A DNA stretch of 64,000 bases from Variovorax sp. (GTDB lineage Bacteria > Pseudomonadota > Gammaproteobacteria > Burkholderiales > Burkholderiaceae_C), in contig JAGIBP010000006.1 in assembly GCA_017744285.1 (NCBI GenBank), positions 61,057 to 125,056 on the forward strand, written 5' to 3'. Of the stretch, positions 1 to 9,576 are shown piece by piece. The position numbers and the translations under genes were made by a program. Under the pieces are notes generated by a model that saw only the letters and a program-made list of their open reading frames with translations, made no database searches and was not told the origin of the DNA. The first letter of the stretch is position 1. Every line of letters starts with the position of its first letter.

Positions 1-782
<782 letters not shown>

Positions 783-879
783 CCGCAAGCTCCGTTCCGC
801 GCGGGGGCCGGCCCTAGGGGGAAGCCCTCTTGAGCGCCGGTGCCGAAGGATTGAACGTCGGCCTTGCACGAGTCCCTTC

Positions 880-1623
880 ATGCCACCCCCGACGCTCTCA
901 CCGACGATGCTGCGGACCACGGGCCTGACCAAGCGCTACGGCGCACGGCTGGCCTTGAGCGGCCTGTCGCTCTGCGTTTGCGCGGGCCAGTTCGTCGCCT
1001 TGCTGGGGCCCAACGGGGCGGGCAAGTCCACGCTGTTCCAGGTCCTCACCGGCCTCTTCGCGGCCGACGAGGGCGAGGTCGAGGTGGCGGGTCATTCGCT
1101 GCGCCGCTCGGCCGCGGCGGCGCTGCGCCACATCGGCGTGGTGTTCCAGCAGATCTCGCTCGACCTCGACCTGAGCATTCGTCGCAACCTCCTGTTCCAG
1201 GCCGACCTGCAGGGCCTGCCCAGGCGGCTGGCGGCCTCTCGCATCGAGGCCGAATGCGCGCGACTGGGCCTCGACGCGGCCGACCTCGACCGCCGGGTGC
1301 GCGAGTTGTCGGGCGGCAACCGGCGCAAGGTGGAGCTCGTGCGTGCCCTGCTGCACCGGCCCTCGGTGCTGCTGATGGACGAGGCCACGGTGGGGCTCGA
1401 TCCGCGCTCGCGGCACGACCTGATGCGCGCGCTGCACGCGAACGTGAAGGAGCGCGGCGTGTGCGTGCTGTGGGCCACGCACCGCGTGGAAGAGGCCGAA
1501 GGCGCGGACCGCGTCCTGGTGCTGCACCATGGCGAGTTGCTGGCCGACGGCACGCCCCGCGAGGTGACGCAGGCGCTGGGCCAGCCGACGCTGGAGGCGG
1601 GCTTCATCGCGCGCACCGGCTGA
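880..1623 (+). CDS. ABC transporter ATP-binding protein (PQQ-catabolism-associated exporter)
   Basis: ATPase subunit of an ABC-2 type exporter, acting at the inner membrane with the permease at 3784-4671. It shows Walker A GPNGAGKST, signature LSGGNRRKVELVRALL, Walker B VLLMDEATVGLD and the H-loop in WATHRVEEAE. The open frame extends upstream into the previous gene's 3' flank, so I chose the ATG at 880; an ATG at 907 is equally possible and gives the more usual N-terminus. It is the first gene of a run (ATPase, beta-propeller, binding protein, permease) whose order matches the ABC sets known beside PQQ-dependent alcohol dehydrogenases. No such dehydrogenase lies in this window, so the link is by family resemblance only. 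Confidence 0.88.
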   Translation: MPPPTLSPTMLRTTGLTKRYGARLALSGLSLCVCAGQFVALLGPNGAGKSTLFQVLTGLFAADEGEVEVAGHSLRRSAAAALRHIGVVFQQISLDLDLSIRRNLLFQADLQGLPRRLAASRIEAECARLGLDAADLDRRVRELSGGNRRKVELVRALLHRPSVLLMDEATVGLDPRSRHDLMRALHANVKERGVCVLWATHRVEEAEGADRVLVLHHGELLADGTPREVTQALGQPTLEAGFIARTG

Positions 1624-1646
1624 CCGATCCTCGAAGGACACGACCC

Positions 1647-2639
1647 ATGAACGAAGTCGATCGCGTTGCGAAGCGTGGGGTTCGATCGGCCGCGGCCGTG
1701 TGGATGGGCCTGTGCCTGGGCACGGCGGCCCTGGCGCAGGGCACGGCCTACGTGTCCAGCGAGAAGGACGAGGCCGTCACGCTGATCGACCTCGGCACGC
1801 TCGCCGTCAAGGGCACCATCGCGACGTGCAAGCGGGGGCGGCACATCCAGCTCCTGCCCGGCCGCCTGATCATGCTCGCCTGCACCGATTCGAACGCGGC
1901 CGACGTGATCGACCCGGCCACGGGCCGCTCGGTGCGCCGCCTTGCGCTCGGCGACGAGCCCGAGGCCTTCGACGTCTCGCCCGACGGCAAGACGGTCTAC
2001 GTGTCCAACGAGGACGAAGGCGCCGTCAGCTTCGTCGATGCGGCGACCGGCAAGGTGCTGCGCTCGGTCAAGGTCGGCCAGGAGCCCGAAGGCGTGAAGG
2101 TCAGCGCGGACGGCCGGACGCTGTACGTGGCCTCCGAGGTCGCGAGCCTGGTGCACGTGATCGACGTGGCCAGCGGCGCCATCGTCAAGAACATCAAGGT
2201 CGGCAAGCGGCCGCGCCGCATGGCGCTCACGCCGGACGGCAAGGCGCTGTGGGTGACCAACGAGCTCGATGCCAGCGTGAGCGTCATCGACACGGCCACG
2301 CGCGAGGTGGTCGGCGGCCTGAAGTTCGAGGTGCCCGGCGCGCGCAGCGAGGACATCACGCCGGTCGGCATCCAGATCTCGCGCGACGGCCGTCGCGCCT
2401 TCGTGGCGCTGGGCCGGGCCAACCACGTTGCCTTCGTCGACGTGCCGGAGCGCAAGGTGACCCGGCTCGTGCTCGTGGGCAAGCGCGCGTGGAACGTCGC
2501 GCTCGACAAGGCCGAGGCGCGCCTTTTCGTGGTCAACGGCCTGAGCGACGACGTCACGGTGGTCGACGTGGCGGCGGGCAAGCCGATCAAGAGCATCCCG
2601 GTCGGCCGCGTGCCGTACGGGCTGGTGGTGGTCGAATGA
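1647..2639 (+). CDS. PQQ-catabolism-associated beta-propeller (YVTN repeat) protein
   Basis: Predicted periplasmic seven-bladed beta-propeller of 330 residues. A signal peptide ends near residue 31 (AALAQ). Repeats of about 40 residues follow, each with the VYVSNE.D..V..VDAATG.V pattern typical of YVTN/NHL-like propellers. Proteins of this kind are encoded with a dedicated ABC set next to PQQ alcohol dehydrogenases; their ligand is not established. The ATG lies 23 bases after the ATPase stop, and the stop overlaps the next start in an ATGA, so the four genes look co-transcribed. Confidence 0.87.
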   Translation: MNEVDRVAKRGVRSAAAVWMGLCLGTAALAQGTAYVSSEKDEAVTLIDLGTLAVKGTIATCKRGRHIQLLPGRLIMLACTDSNAADVIDPATGRSVRRLALGDEPEAFDVSPDGKTVYVSNEDEGAVSFVDAATGKVLRSVKVGQEPEGVKVSADGRTLYVASEVASLVHVIDVASGAIVKNIKVGKRPRRMALTPDGKALWVTNELDASVSVIDTATREVVGGLKFEVPGARSEDITPVGIQISRDGRRAFVALGRANHVAFVDVPERKVTRLVLVGKRAWNVALDKAEARLFVVNGLSDDVTVVDVAAGKPIKSIPVGRVPYGLVVVE

Positions 2640-3802
2640 AGGCGGGCGGCGCCCGGGTGCTGGGCCTGGCGTGCCTGCTGGCGGCGCAGGCTTCGGCCGC
2701 GCCCGTGCCGCTGAAGGCCACGCTGCTGATGCGAAGCCCCGATCCCCGCCTCGAACGCTCGCGGCTGGAGCGCCAGTTCCTGGGTCACCCTGGCGGACCT
2801 GCCAGCGACGGCATGGAGGTCGCGCTCGAAGAAGGCCAGTTCGAACTGCAGGCGGCGGATGCGGCCGTCGCGCTGACGAAGCAGCCCGCCGAGTCGCCCG
2901 AGACCGCGCGCGCGGCCGCGCAGGCGGCCGAAAAGGCCGGCGCGGCCGTGCTGGTGACGGACCTGCCCGCTGCGTGGACGCTGGCGGTGGCCGATGCGGT
3001 GAAGCTGCCGGTGATCAACATCGGCGAAGCGGCCGATCGCCTGCGCGAGCAGGACTGCCGGCCGCGCCTGCTGCACATCGCGCCGAGCGAGCGCATGCGC
3101 ACCGATGCCCTGGCGCAGACGCTGGTGGCGCGCAAGTGGAACAAGCTGCTGTTGCTCGTCGGCCCCGGCGAAGACGACGCATTGCGCGCCGCGGCGGCGC
3201 AGGCCTCGATCAAGCGCTACGGCCTGCAGGTGGTCGCGACGAAGCCGTTCAAGCTCTCGGGCGACCCGCGCGAGCGCGACCTGGCCAATCCGCTGCTTTT
3301 GACGGCGGGCAGCAGCTACGACGCGGTCTGGGTGGTCGACAGTGACGGCGAGTTCGCGCGCGGCCTGCCGTACCGCACGGTGCTGCCGCGTCCGGTGGTG
3401 GGCGATGCGGGACTGGTGGCGCTGGCCTGGCACGCGCAGTTCGAGCGCTACGGCGCGCCGCAGGTGTCGCGCCGCTTCGCCAAGGCGGCCGGCCGGCCCA
3501 TGACCGCGAGCGACTGGTCGGCCTGGATGGCGGGCAAGGCGCTGGTCGCGGCCGCGGTGGCGGCGCCGAAAGGCCCGTCCGCGCGCTGGGCACAGGTGCT
3601 CGCCGCCACGCCGCTCGACGGCTCCAAGGGCACGAGCCTGAGCTTTCGCGCGTGGGACGGGCAATTGCGCCAGACGATGCTGCTCACCGACGGCCAGGGC
3701 GTGATCTCGCAGGCGCCGGTCGAGGGTGTGCTGCACCCCGTCAACGTGCTGGACACCCTGGGCGCGGATGCCCCGGAGAAGCGATGCAGGACGATGCCCT
3801 GA
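2636..3802 (+). CDS. ABC transporter periplasmic binding protein, PQQ-catabolism-associated
   Basis: Periplasmic binding protein of 388 residues with a signal peptide (MKAGGARVLGLACLLAAQAS, then AAPVPLKA). The body resembles the Leu/Ile/Val-binding fold in alternating alpha/beta segments such as AAVLVTDLPA and NKLLLLVGPGEDDALRAAAA. It lies between the beta-propeller and the permease, the position of the binding protein in PQQ-associated ABC sets. Its start overlaps the previous stop by four bases, and its end overlaps the permease start by 19. A solute-binding protein paired with an ABC-2 export permease is unusual, so its role may be sensing or cofactor handling rather than import. The function is inferred from synteny. 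Confidence 0.82.
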   Translation: MKAGGARVLGLACLLAAQASAAPVPLKATLLMRSPDPRLERSRLERQFLGHPGGPASDGMEVALEEGQFELQAADAAVALTKQPAESPETARAAAQAAEKAGAAVLVTDLPAAWTLAVADAVKLPVINIGEAADRLREQDCRPRLLHIAPSERMRTDALAQTLVARKWNKLLLLVGPGEDDALRAAAAQASIKRYGLQVVATKPFKLSGDPRERDLANPLLLTAGSSYDAVWVVDSDGEFARGLPYRTVLPRPVVGDAGLVALAWHAQFERYGAPQVSRRFAKAAGRPMTASDWSAWMAGKALVAAAVAAPKGPSARWAQVLAATPLDGSKGTSLSFRAWDGQLRQTMLLTDGQGVISQAPVEGVLHPVNVLDTLGADAPEKRCRTMP

Positions 3803-4671
3803 TCCCCGCGCGCGACGACGCGGCCGGGCTCGCGCCGCGCCGCGGGCTCGCCCACGCGCTGCAGGCCCTGCGCGCCATCGTCGTGCGCGAACTGCTCAAG
3901 TTCTCGCAGCAGACCGGCCGCCTGGTGTCGGCGCTGGTGCGGCCGCTGCTGTGGCTCGCGGTGTTCGCGGCGGGCTTTCGCAATGTGTTCGGCGTCGCCA
4001 TCGCGCCGCCTTACGACACCTACATTCCCTACGACGTCTACATCGCCCCGGGGTTGGTCGGCATGGTGCTGCTGTTCAACGGCATGCAGTCGTCGCTCGC
4101 GATGGTGTACGACCGCGAGATGGGCCTGATGCGGCTGTTGCTCACGGCGCCCTTGCCGCGCGCGTGGCTCCTGGCGTGCAAGCTCTGCGCGACGGCGCTG
4201 CTGTCGGTGCTGCAGGCGCTCGCCTTCGTGGCCGTCGCGGTGCTCGTGGGCACCGATCTGCCGCTCTTCACGCCCGGCGGCCTGCATGCGCTGCTGGCGC
4301 TCGCCTGCGGTGCGTTGATGCTCGGCGCGCTCGGGCTGCTGCTCTCGGTGCACATCCGGCAGCTCGAGAACTTCGCCGGCACGATGAACTTCGTGATCTT
4401 TCCGATGTACTTCATGTCGACCGCGCTCTACCCGCTGTGGAAGCTGCGCGAATCGGGGGCTGAATGGGTCTATCAGCTCGCGCGGTTCAATCCTTTCACG
4501 CACGCCGTCGAGTGGATCCGCTTCGCGCTCTACGGCAAGGATCCGGGCGTGGCGCCCTGGGTCGTGCTGGGCTGCCTGGCGGTGTTCTTCGCGCTGGCCT
4601 GCTGGGGTTACGACCCGCAGCGCGGATTCGGCGGATTGACGAAGCGCGGCGGTGGCGGAGGCCCGCCGTGA
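3784..4671 (+). CDS. ABC-2 type transporter permease
   Basis: Integral membrane subunit of 295 residues with about six hydrophobic segments, starting with the LVRPLLWLAVFAAGF helix. It carries the ABC-2 hallmarks of a YDREMGLMRLLLTAPLPR cytoplasmic loop and the late FNPFTHAVEWIRFALYG motif seen in NodJ/DrrB-like exporters. It should pair with the ATPase at 880-1623. The ATG at 3784 lies inside the end of the binding-protein gene, indicating translational coupling. The glycine-rich C-terminus overlaps the GTG start of the next gene. Confidence 0.9.
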   Translation: MQDDALIPARDDAAGLAPRRGLAHALQALRAIVVRELLKFSQQTGRLVSALVRPLLWLAVFAAGFRNVFGVAIAPPYDTYIPYDVYIAPGLVGMVLLFNGMQSSLAMVYDREMGLMRLLLTAPLPRAWLLACKLCATALLSVLQALAFVAVAVLVGTDLPLFTPGGLHALLALACGALMLGALGLLLSVHIRQLENFAGTMNFVIFPMYFMSTALYPLWKLRESGAEWVYQLARFNPFTHAVEWIRFALYGKDPGVAPWVVLGCLAVFFALACWGYDPQRGFGGLTKRGGGGGPP

Positions 4672-5651
4672 ACCTCGGTCGGCGCCGCTGGCTTCGCCAT
4701 GCAGGCGCGCTGGCGCTGGCCGCCGGCGGCGCGCTGCCGCGCGCGTGGGCGGCCGAAGTCTTTCCGTCGCGGCCGATCACGTTGTGGGTGCCATGGGCGC
4801 CGGGAGGATCCACCGACCTGTCGCTGCGGCTCCTGGCGGAACTCGCGTCGGCGCCCCTCGGCGTGCCCGTGATCGTCGCGAACCGCGGCGGCGCCGGCGG
4901 CACGATGGCGATGGGGGTTTTGCTCAACGCCGAACCCAACGGCTACACGATCGCGCAGATGCCGCAGCCGGTGTTTCGCGCGCCCTTCCTGCAGAAGGTG
5001 CTCTGGGACCCGGTGCGCGACGTCACGCCCATCCTCCAGGTCTCGGGCGTCACCTTCGGGGTCATGGTGCGCGCGTCCAGCCCGCTGCGGGCGCTCGATC
5101 AGCTGTTCGACTTCGCGCGTGCGCGCCCCGGCGAACTGAGCATCGCCACCAACGGCGTCGGCACCACGCCGCACCTCGCGCTCGAGGCGCTGTTCACCGA
5201 GCGCGGCCTGCGCTACATCCACGTGCCCTACAAGGGCACCGCCGAACTCACGCTCGCGGTGGCTGGCGGCCAGGTGATGGCGGGCGTGTCCACGGGCTTC
5301 GCGCCGGAGGTCGATGCCGGCCACTTGCGGCTCCTGGCAACCCTGGGCGCGCAGCGTTCCAGGCGCTGGCCGCAGGTCCCGACGCTGCGCGATCTCGGCT
5401 TCGACATCGTCGCGATGTCGCCCTACGGACTGGCGGGCCCGCGCGGCCTGCCGGCCCCCGTGGTGGCCGTGCTGCACGATGCGTTCAGGCAGGCGCTGTT
5501 CAACCCGCGCTTCGGCGATGACCTGGCACGCTACGACCAGGAGATCGCCTACCTGGGCCCGGAAGACTACGCGCAGGCCTGCCGCGAGGAGTACGCCAAA
5601 GAGCGCGCCGCCGCCGAGCGGATGAAGGCTTCGCGCGGCGCGGGGGCCTGA
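4668..5651 (+). CDS. Tripartite tricarboxylate transporter receptor (Bug/TctC family)
   Basis: Periplasmic solute receptor of 327 residues. It starts with GTG at 4668, overlapping the permease stop. A signal peptide with a twin-arginine-like RRRW start ends at AWAAEVFPS. Bug features include the PSRPITLWVPWAPGGSTDL start of the mature domain, NRGGAGGTMA, and YIHVPYKGTAEL; Bug proteins bind small carboxylates or amides by backbone contacts. No TctA or TctB membrane genes are in the window, as is common for the large orphan Bug families of Burkholderiales. Its coupling to the PQQ-type exporter may be incidental. It is followed, convergently and 11 bases away, by the IclR gene. Confidence 0.9.
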   Translation: MNLGRRRWLRHAGALALAAGGALPRAWAAEVFPSRPITLWVPWAPGGSTDLSLRLLAELASAPLGVPVIVANRGGAGGTMAMGVLLNAEPNGYTIAQMPQPVFRAPFLQKVLWDPVRDVTPILQVSGVTFGVMVRASSPLRALDQLFDFARARPGELSIATNGVGTTPHLALEALFTERGLRYIHVPYKGTAELTLAVAGGQVMAGVSTGFAPEVDAGHLRLLATLGAQRSRRWPQVPTLRDLGFDIVAMSPYGLAGPRGLPAPVVAVLHDAFRQALFNPRFGDDLARYDQEIAYLGPEDYAQACREEYAKERAAAERMKASRGAGA

Positions 5652-5662
5652 GCGCTCGACGT

Positions 5663-6472
5663 CTATGCGGAGGCGCCCGCCAGCAGCGCTTCCATCCGCC
5701 GCCGGCTCTCCTCGAGCAGCGACAGCAGGAATTCGAGCCGATGCTCGATCCGGAACCGGAGGGCCGAGATCGACAGCGCCAGCACCGGTGTGCCATAGGC
5801 ATTGCGTGCCGCCACGGCCAGCGACAGGATCTCGGGCGCCTCGGTGGCCTCGCGCAGCACATGGCCATCGACGCGCGCCTGCTCGATGACCGTTTGCAAG
5901 GCGCGAACCGGATCGTCGCCCGTGTCCTGGAGCCGCAGGGCATTCGCTTCCAGGATCTGGTCGGCTTTCGACGCCGGCATTGCCGCAAGCAACGCGAGGC
6001 TCCCGGCGCCGATGCCCAGGGGGCGGCGGCGTCCGGGATCCATCATGAGCGCCTTGACCGGGTAGTCGCCTTCCTTGCGGTCGATGCACACCGAGTCGAG
6101 GCCGCTCGGGATGATCGCGAAGACCGTGTCGCCGCTGGCTTTCGCCAGATGAGTCGAGACGGTGCTCGCCTGGCTGAAGAGCAGGCGCGGCGGCTTGCCG
6201 GCCAGGGCCAGCTCGTAGAGCAGGGGGCCCAGCTCGTAGCCGCGCGAGGCGGGGTCTTGCTCGACCAGCCCTTCGGCCACCAGCCTCTGGAGGATCCGAT
6301 AGGCCGTCGGCCGCTCGAGCGCCGTCCTCGACGCTAGTTCGACCAGCGAGTTGCCCGTGGCTCCGCTGCCCGCGATTTCCCGCAGCAGGCTGGCCGCGCG
6401 CGCCACGGCTTGGGTGCCGCCGACTGCCGCGCCTTCTCGGGATTGCGGGAAAGCCCTGCTTTGTTTATCCAT
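5663..6472 (-). CDS. IclR family transcriptional regulator
   Basis: Regulator of 269 residues with an N-terminal winged helix-turn-helix (GGTQAVARAASLLREIA then ERPTAYRILQRLVAEGLVEQ) and a C-terminal IclR effector domain (SVCIDRKEGDYPVKA, GIGAGSLALLAAMPA). It is divergent from the catabolic operon beginning at 6570 and very likely controls it. Two matching 13-bp palindromes lie in the 97-bp gap, one covering this gene's own start codon, which fits autoregulation. The ATG at 6472 has only a weak GAAGAG upstream. The effector is unknown; a CoA-pathway organic acid is the natural guess. Confidence 0.92.
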   Translation of the reverse strand: MDKQSRAFPQSREGAAVGGTQAVARAASLLREIAGSGATGNSLVELASRTALERPTAYRILQRLVAEGLVEQDPASRGYELGPLLYELALAGKPPRLLFSQASTVSTHLAKASGDTVFAIIPSGLDSVCIDRKEGDYPVKALMMDPGRRRPLGIGAGSLALLAAMPASKADQILEANALRLQDTGDDPVRALQTVIEQARVDGHVLREATEAPEILSLAVAARNAYGTPVLALSISALRFRIEHRLEFLLSLLEESRRRMEALLAGASA

Positions 6473-6480
6473 ATAGTGGA
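6468..6480. promoter_or_regulatory. Predicted IclR operator 1, overlapping the iclR start codon
   Basis: The sequence TCCATATAGTGGA is a 5-3-5 inverted repeat with one mismatch. It has the same half-sites as operator 2, 77 bases downstream (about seven helical turns). It covers the ATG of the minus-strand IclR gene, so binding there would block that gene's expression. Assignment to IclR is inferred from position and repetition. Confidence 0.6.
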
Positions 6481-6544
6481 CTCTTCATGGTGGATGAATT
6501 GATACATAAAGGACATCATCCCTTCCATCGAATGTCAATGATAG

Positions 6545-6557
6545 TCCACATAGTGGA
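6545..6557. promoter_or_regulatory. Predicted IclR operator 2, just upstream of the crotonase gene
   Basis: TCCACATAGTGGA is a perfect 5-3-5 inverted repeat (TCCAC, ATA, GTGGA), 12 bases before the ATG at 6570 and immediately before the AAGGAG ribosome-binding site. Its half-sites match operator 1. Its position suggests repression of the plus-strand operon by blocking transcription or initiation. Confidence 0.62.
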
Positions 6558-6569
6558 TAAGGAGTCTGG

Positions 6570-7412
6570 ATGTCCTCGTGGATAGGGAACGGATTGGCGG
6601 ATTGGCCGGAGCAACTGATCGCCCGCCGGTTCGAGACGCTGCTGGTCGATGAGCCGCGCGAGCATGTGCTGAGGGTGACCCTCAACCGGCCGGATGCGTC
6701 CAACGCATTCACCACCGTCACGGCCAGGGAGTTGCACGAGGTGTTCGCGCCGCTCGAGATCGTTCGCACGCGCTTTCGCTGCGTGGTGCTGACCGGCGCG
6801 GGCGGCAAGGCCTTCTGCGCGGGGGGAGACCTGAAGGAGCGAAGGCTGCTCTCCGAGGACGAGTGGGTGCTTCAGCACGAGCTGATGGAGCGCACCGTCC
6901 GCGCCATCGCGGCCTCCCCGGTGCCGGTGGTCGCGGCCGTCAACGGGGCCGCGTTCGGTGGGGGACTGGAGCTCGCACTGCTGTGCGACTTCGCGTATGC
7001 CGCTTCCACGGCCCGCTTCGCGCTGACCGAGACATCGCTCGGGATCATGCCGGGGGCGGGTGGTACGCAGACCCTGGCACGTGCCGTCGGCGAGCGCCGC
7101 GCCAAGGAGCTGATCCTGGCGGCCAAGCCCTTCGACGCGCGGCAGGCGCATCAGTGGGGCGTGGTCAACGAAGTCTTCGAACCCGACCACCTGATGGCCC
7201 AGGCGCTCGACATCGCCGAGCGGATCGCCTCCAACGCGCCGCTGGCGGTGCGGCAGGCCAAGCACGCGATCCACCACGGGCTGCAGTCGGACCTAGCCAC
7301 CGGCATGCACTTCGAGATCGAGGCGTACCAGCGGATGGTCAAGAGCCGCGACCGCGTGGAAGGCGTGGCCGCGTTCAACGAGAAGCGCAAGCCGCGCTTC
7401 GAGGGGCGGTGA
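6570..7412 (+). CDS. Enoyl-CoA hydratase/isomerase (crotonase family)
   Basis: Crotonase-fold enzyme of 280 residues that hydrates a 2-enoyl-CoA. Family motifs are GKAFCAGGDLKE (oxyanion hole), VNGAAFGGGLELALLCDF with the first catalytic Glu region, and ETSLGIMPGAGGTQ with the second. The ATG follows AAGGAG with a good spacing. It is the first gene of a closely spaced operon that also encodes a CoA transferase, an HMG-CoA lyase-like enzyme and an acyl-CoA dehydrogenase. In that setting a methylglutaconyl-CoA hydratase-like role is attractive but inferred; the sequence alone only supports the superfamily. Confidence 0.92.
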   Translation: MSSWIGNGLADWPEQLIARRFETLLVDEPREHVLRVTLNRPDASNAFTTVTARELHEVFAPLEIVRTRFRCVVLTGAGGKAFCAGGDLKERRLLSEDEWVLQHELMERTVRAIAASPVPVVAAVNGAAFGGGLELALLCDFAYAASTARFALTETSLGIMPGAGGTQTLARAVGERRAKELILAAKPFDARQAHQWGVVNEVFEPDHLMAQALDIAERIASNAPLAVRQAKHAIHHGLQSDLATGMHFEIEAYQRMVKSRDRVEGVAAFNEKRKPRFEGR

Positions 7413-8602
7413 TGAGCGGCCAGCCACACCACGGCGCCGAGGCGCATTCCCCGCTCGCGGGGCTGACCGTCATCGAGATCGGGCAGAACATCGCGGCCCC
7501 GGTCGCCACCCAGATCCTCGGTGACCTGGGCGCGCGCGTCATCAAGCTGGAAAAGAGTGAAGGCGATGATGCCCGGGCATGGGGTCCGCCGTTCTGGGAG
7601 GGCGCGGCGTCGATGTTCCAGGCGGTCAACAGGAACAAGGCGTCGATCGCGGTCGACTTCCGCGATCCCGGGCAGATGAAGGCGGTCGAGCAACTGATCC
7701 TGGCCGAGGCCGACGTGGTCCTGCAGAGTATGCGGCCCGGGCTGCTGGAGGCGAAGGGCCTGGGCGCAGCGAGGCTGCGCGCGCTGAAGCCCGCGCTGGT
7801 GTGGTGCGACCTGGGCGCCTTCGGACGGGGAGGGCCGATGTCGGACCGGCCGGGCTACGACCCGCTGATGCAGGCCTTCGCGGGCCTGATGAGCGTGACG
7901 GGCGAAGAGGGGCAGCCCCCGGTGCGAACCGGCTACTCCGTGGTCGACCAGGGCACCGGCATGTGGGCGGCGAACGCCATCCTCGCAGCGCTGTTCCGGC
8001 GCGAGCGCAGCGGTCTCGGATGCACGGTGGAGGTGTCGCTGTTCGAGACCGCGCTGTCCTGGATGTGCATTGCCGCGGCGCAGTACCAGAGCAGCGGCGA
8101 GGTGCCCGCGCGCCATGGCTCGGGCGCGGCCACCATCGTTCCATACCGCGCGTTCGAGACGAGCGATGGCCATCTCGTGGTCGCCGCCGGAAACAACGAA
8201 CTCTTCAAGCGGCTTTGCGGATTGCTGGGGCATCCGGAATGGCTCGCGGACGAGCGCTTCCGCACGAACCCGGCGCGCGTCGCGAACCGCCGGCTGATCG
8301 ACGGGATGATCCAGCAGTGCCTGGCCGGCAAGTCCTCGGCGCAATGGGCCGAAGCCATGGAGTCCGCCGGCATCCCGTGCGCGCCGGTGCAGACCATCGA
8401 CCAGACGCTTCGCCATCCGCAGACGCAGGCCCTGGGCATCGTGCAGGCCGTGCCCGGGTCGTCGATGACGATGGTGGGCATGCCGGCACGCTTCGATGGC
8501 CAGCGCCCGCGAATCCGGCAGGCGCCTCCCGCGCTCAACGCGGATGCGGCCTTGCTCTCGCCCTATCTCGAGAAGGCCGGCGCCGTGGAGGGACAGCCAT
8601 GA
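7412..8602 (+). CDS. CaiB/BaiF family (type III) CoA transferase
   Basis: Family III CoA transferase of 396 residues, predicted to activate an organic acid by transferring CoA from a donor such as succinyl-CoA. It shows the typical start LAGLTVIEIGQNIAAPVATQ, LGDLGARVIKLEKSEGDDAR, NRNKASIAVDF, and the GYDPLMQAFAGLMSVTG segment before the catalytic-Asp region. Its ATG overlaps the crotonase stop by one base and its stop overlaps the next start, so the genes are probably translationally coupled. The substrate cannot be read from the sequence; neighbours suggest a branched dicarboxylate. Confidence 0.93.
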   Translation: MSGQPHHGAEAHSPLAGLTVIEIGQNIAAPVATQILGDLGARVIKLEKSEGDDARAWGPPFWEGAASMFQAVNRNKASIAVDFRDPGQMKAVEQLILAEADVVLQSMRPGLLEAKGLGAARLRALKPALVWCDLGAFGRGGPMSDRPGYDPLMQAFAGLMSVTGEEGQPPVRTGYSVVDQGTGMWAANAILAALFRRERSGLGCTVEVSLFETALSWMCIAAAQYQSSGEVPARHGSGAATIVPYRAFETSDGHLVVAAGNNELFKRLCGLLGHPEWLADERFRTNPARVANRRLIDGMIQQCLAGKSSAQWAEAMESAGIPCAPVQTIDQTLRHPQTQALGIVQAVPGSSMTMVGMPARFDGQRPRIRQAPPALNADAALLSPYLEKAGAVEGQP

Positions 8603-9531
8603 CCCGCGCGAAGGTTCAGGTCCGGGAAGTCGGGCTGCGCGACGGGCTTCAGATGGTCCCCGACATCGTGCCGACCGAGGTCAAGCTCGAATGGCTTCGG
8701 GCGGAAGCGGCACTCGGCGTGGGCGCGTTCGACATCACCTCCTTCGTCTCGAAGAGCCGCATGCCGCAGTTCGCCGATGCAGAGGAGATGGTGCAGGCTT
8801 GCCTCGCCATGCCCGGCGTGCAGGCTTCGGTGCTCACGCTCAATGCGCGCGGCGCCGAGCGCGCGCTGGAGGCCGGCGCGCGGCGGCTGGTGTATGTGCT
8901 TTCCGCGAGCGCGGCGCACAGCCAGGGAAATGCCGGGCGCGACACGGAAGCCGCCCTGGCGGAGTTCGGGCAGGTGGTCCGCATGGCGCGCGAGGCCGGC
9001 CCCTCGCGGCCGGTTCATCTGGAAGCCGGCATCGCGACGGCCTTCGGGTGCACCCTGGAAGGCCCTGTCGATCCCGAGCGCGTGTCCCGCCTCGCCGCGC
9101 GGCTGGCCGAACTCGGCGCCGACGAGATCATGCTGGCCGACACGGTGGGCTACGCGCAGCCGCGCCAGGTCCAGGCGCTGTTCCGCTCGGTCCGCCGGCA
9201 GATCGGTGCACTGCCGCTCGGCGGGCACTTCCACGACACGCGGGGCCTGGCCCTGGCCAACGTGGTCGCCGCACTGGACGAGGGCGTGACCAAGTTCGAT
9301 GCCGCGCTGGGCGGCCTGGGCGGGTGTCCCTTCGCGCCGGGCGCGAGCGGCAACGTCGCGATGGAAGACTTGGTCTATCTCCTCGAAAGCATGGGGTACG
9401 CGACGAGGGTCGATCTGGCTGCCCTGCTGGAACTCAGGCAGGGCCTGGCGGCGTGGCTGCCCGGCGTGGACCTGCACGGCGCCATCGCGCGCGCGGGCCT
9501 GCCGAAGGGCTTCGTGCGCCAGGCGGCCTGA
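8599..9531 (+). CDS. Hydroxymethylglutaryl-CoA lyase-like enzyme
   Basis: DRE-TIM metallolyase of 310 residues, predicted to split HMG-CoA (or a close analogue) into acetyl-CoA and a ketoacid. It shows VREVGLRDGLQ with Arg14/Asp15, the GGHFHDTRG metal site (His210, His212) and the HMG-CoA lyase signature GGCPFAPGASGNVAMEDL with the catalytic Cys243. The length matches the family. The first half of the signature loop differs slightly from classical HMGCL (GLRDG rather than GPRDG), so citramalyl-CoA or another 3-hydroxy-3-methyl acyl-CoA could be the substrate. The ATG overlaps the CoA transferase stop. Confidence 0.9.
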   Translation: MTRAKVQVREVGLRDGLQMVPDIVPTEVKLEWLRAEAALGVGAFDITSFVSKSRMPQFADAEEMVQACLAMPGVQASVLTLNARGAERALEAGARRLVYVLSASAAHSQGNAGRDTEAALAEFGQVVRMAREAGPSRPVHLEAGIATAFGCTLEGPVDPERVSRLAARLAELGADEIMLADTVGYAQPRQVQALFRSVRRQIGALPLGGHFHDTRGLALANVVAALDEGVTKFDAALGGLGGCPFAPGASGNVAMEDLVYLLESMGYATRVDLAALLELRQGLAAWLPGVDLHGAIARAGLPKGFVRQAA

Positions 9532-9576
9532 TCGCCGCTTCCTTCAACACTTCAAACCAATACCGACAAGCACACC

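Noticed and set aside
783..879. Terminator after the DAHP synthase gene
   Set aside because: GC-rich partial repeats occur (GGCCCTAGGGGGAAGCCCTC), but no clear stem with a T-tract.
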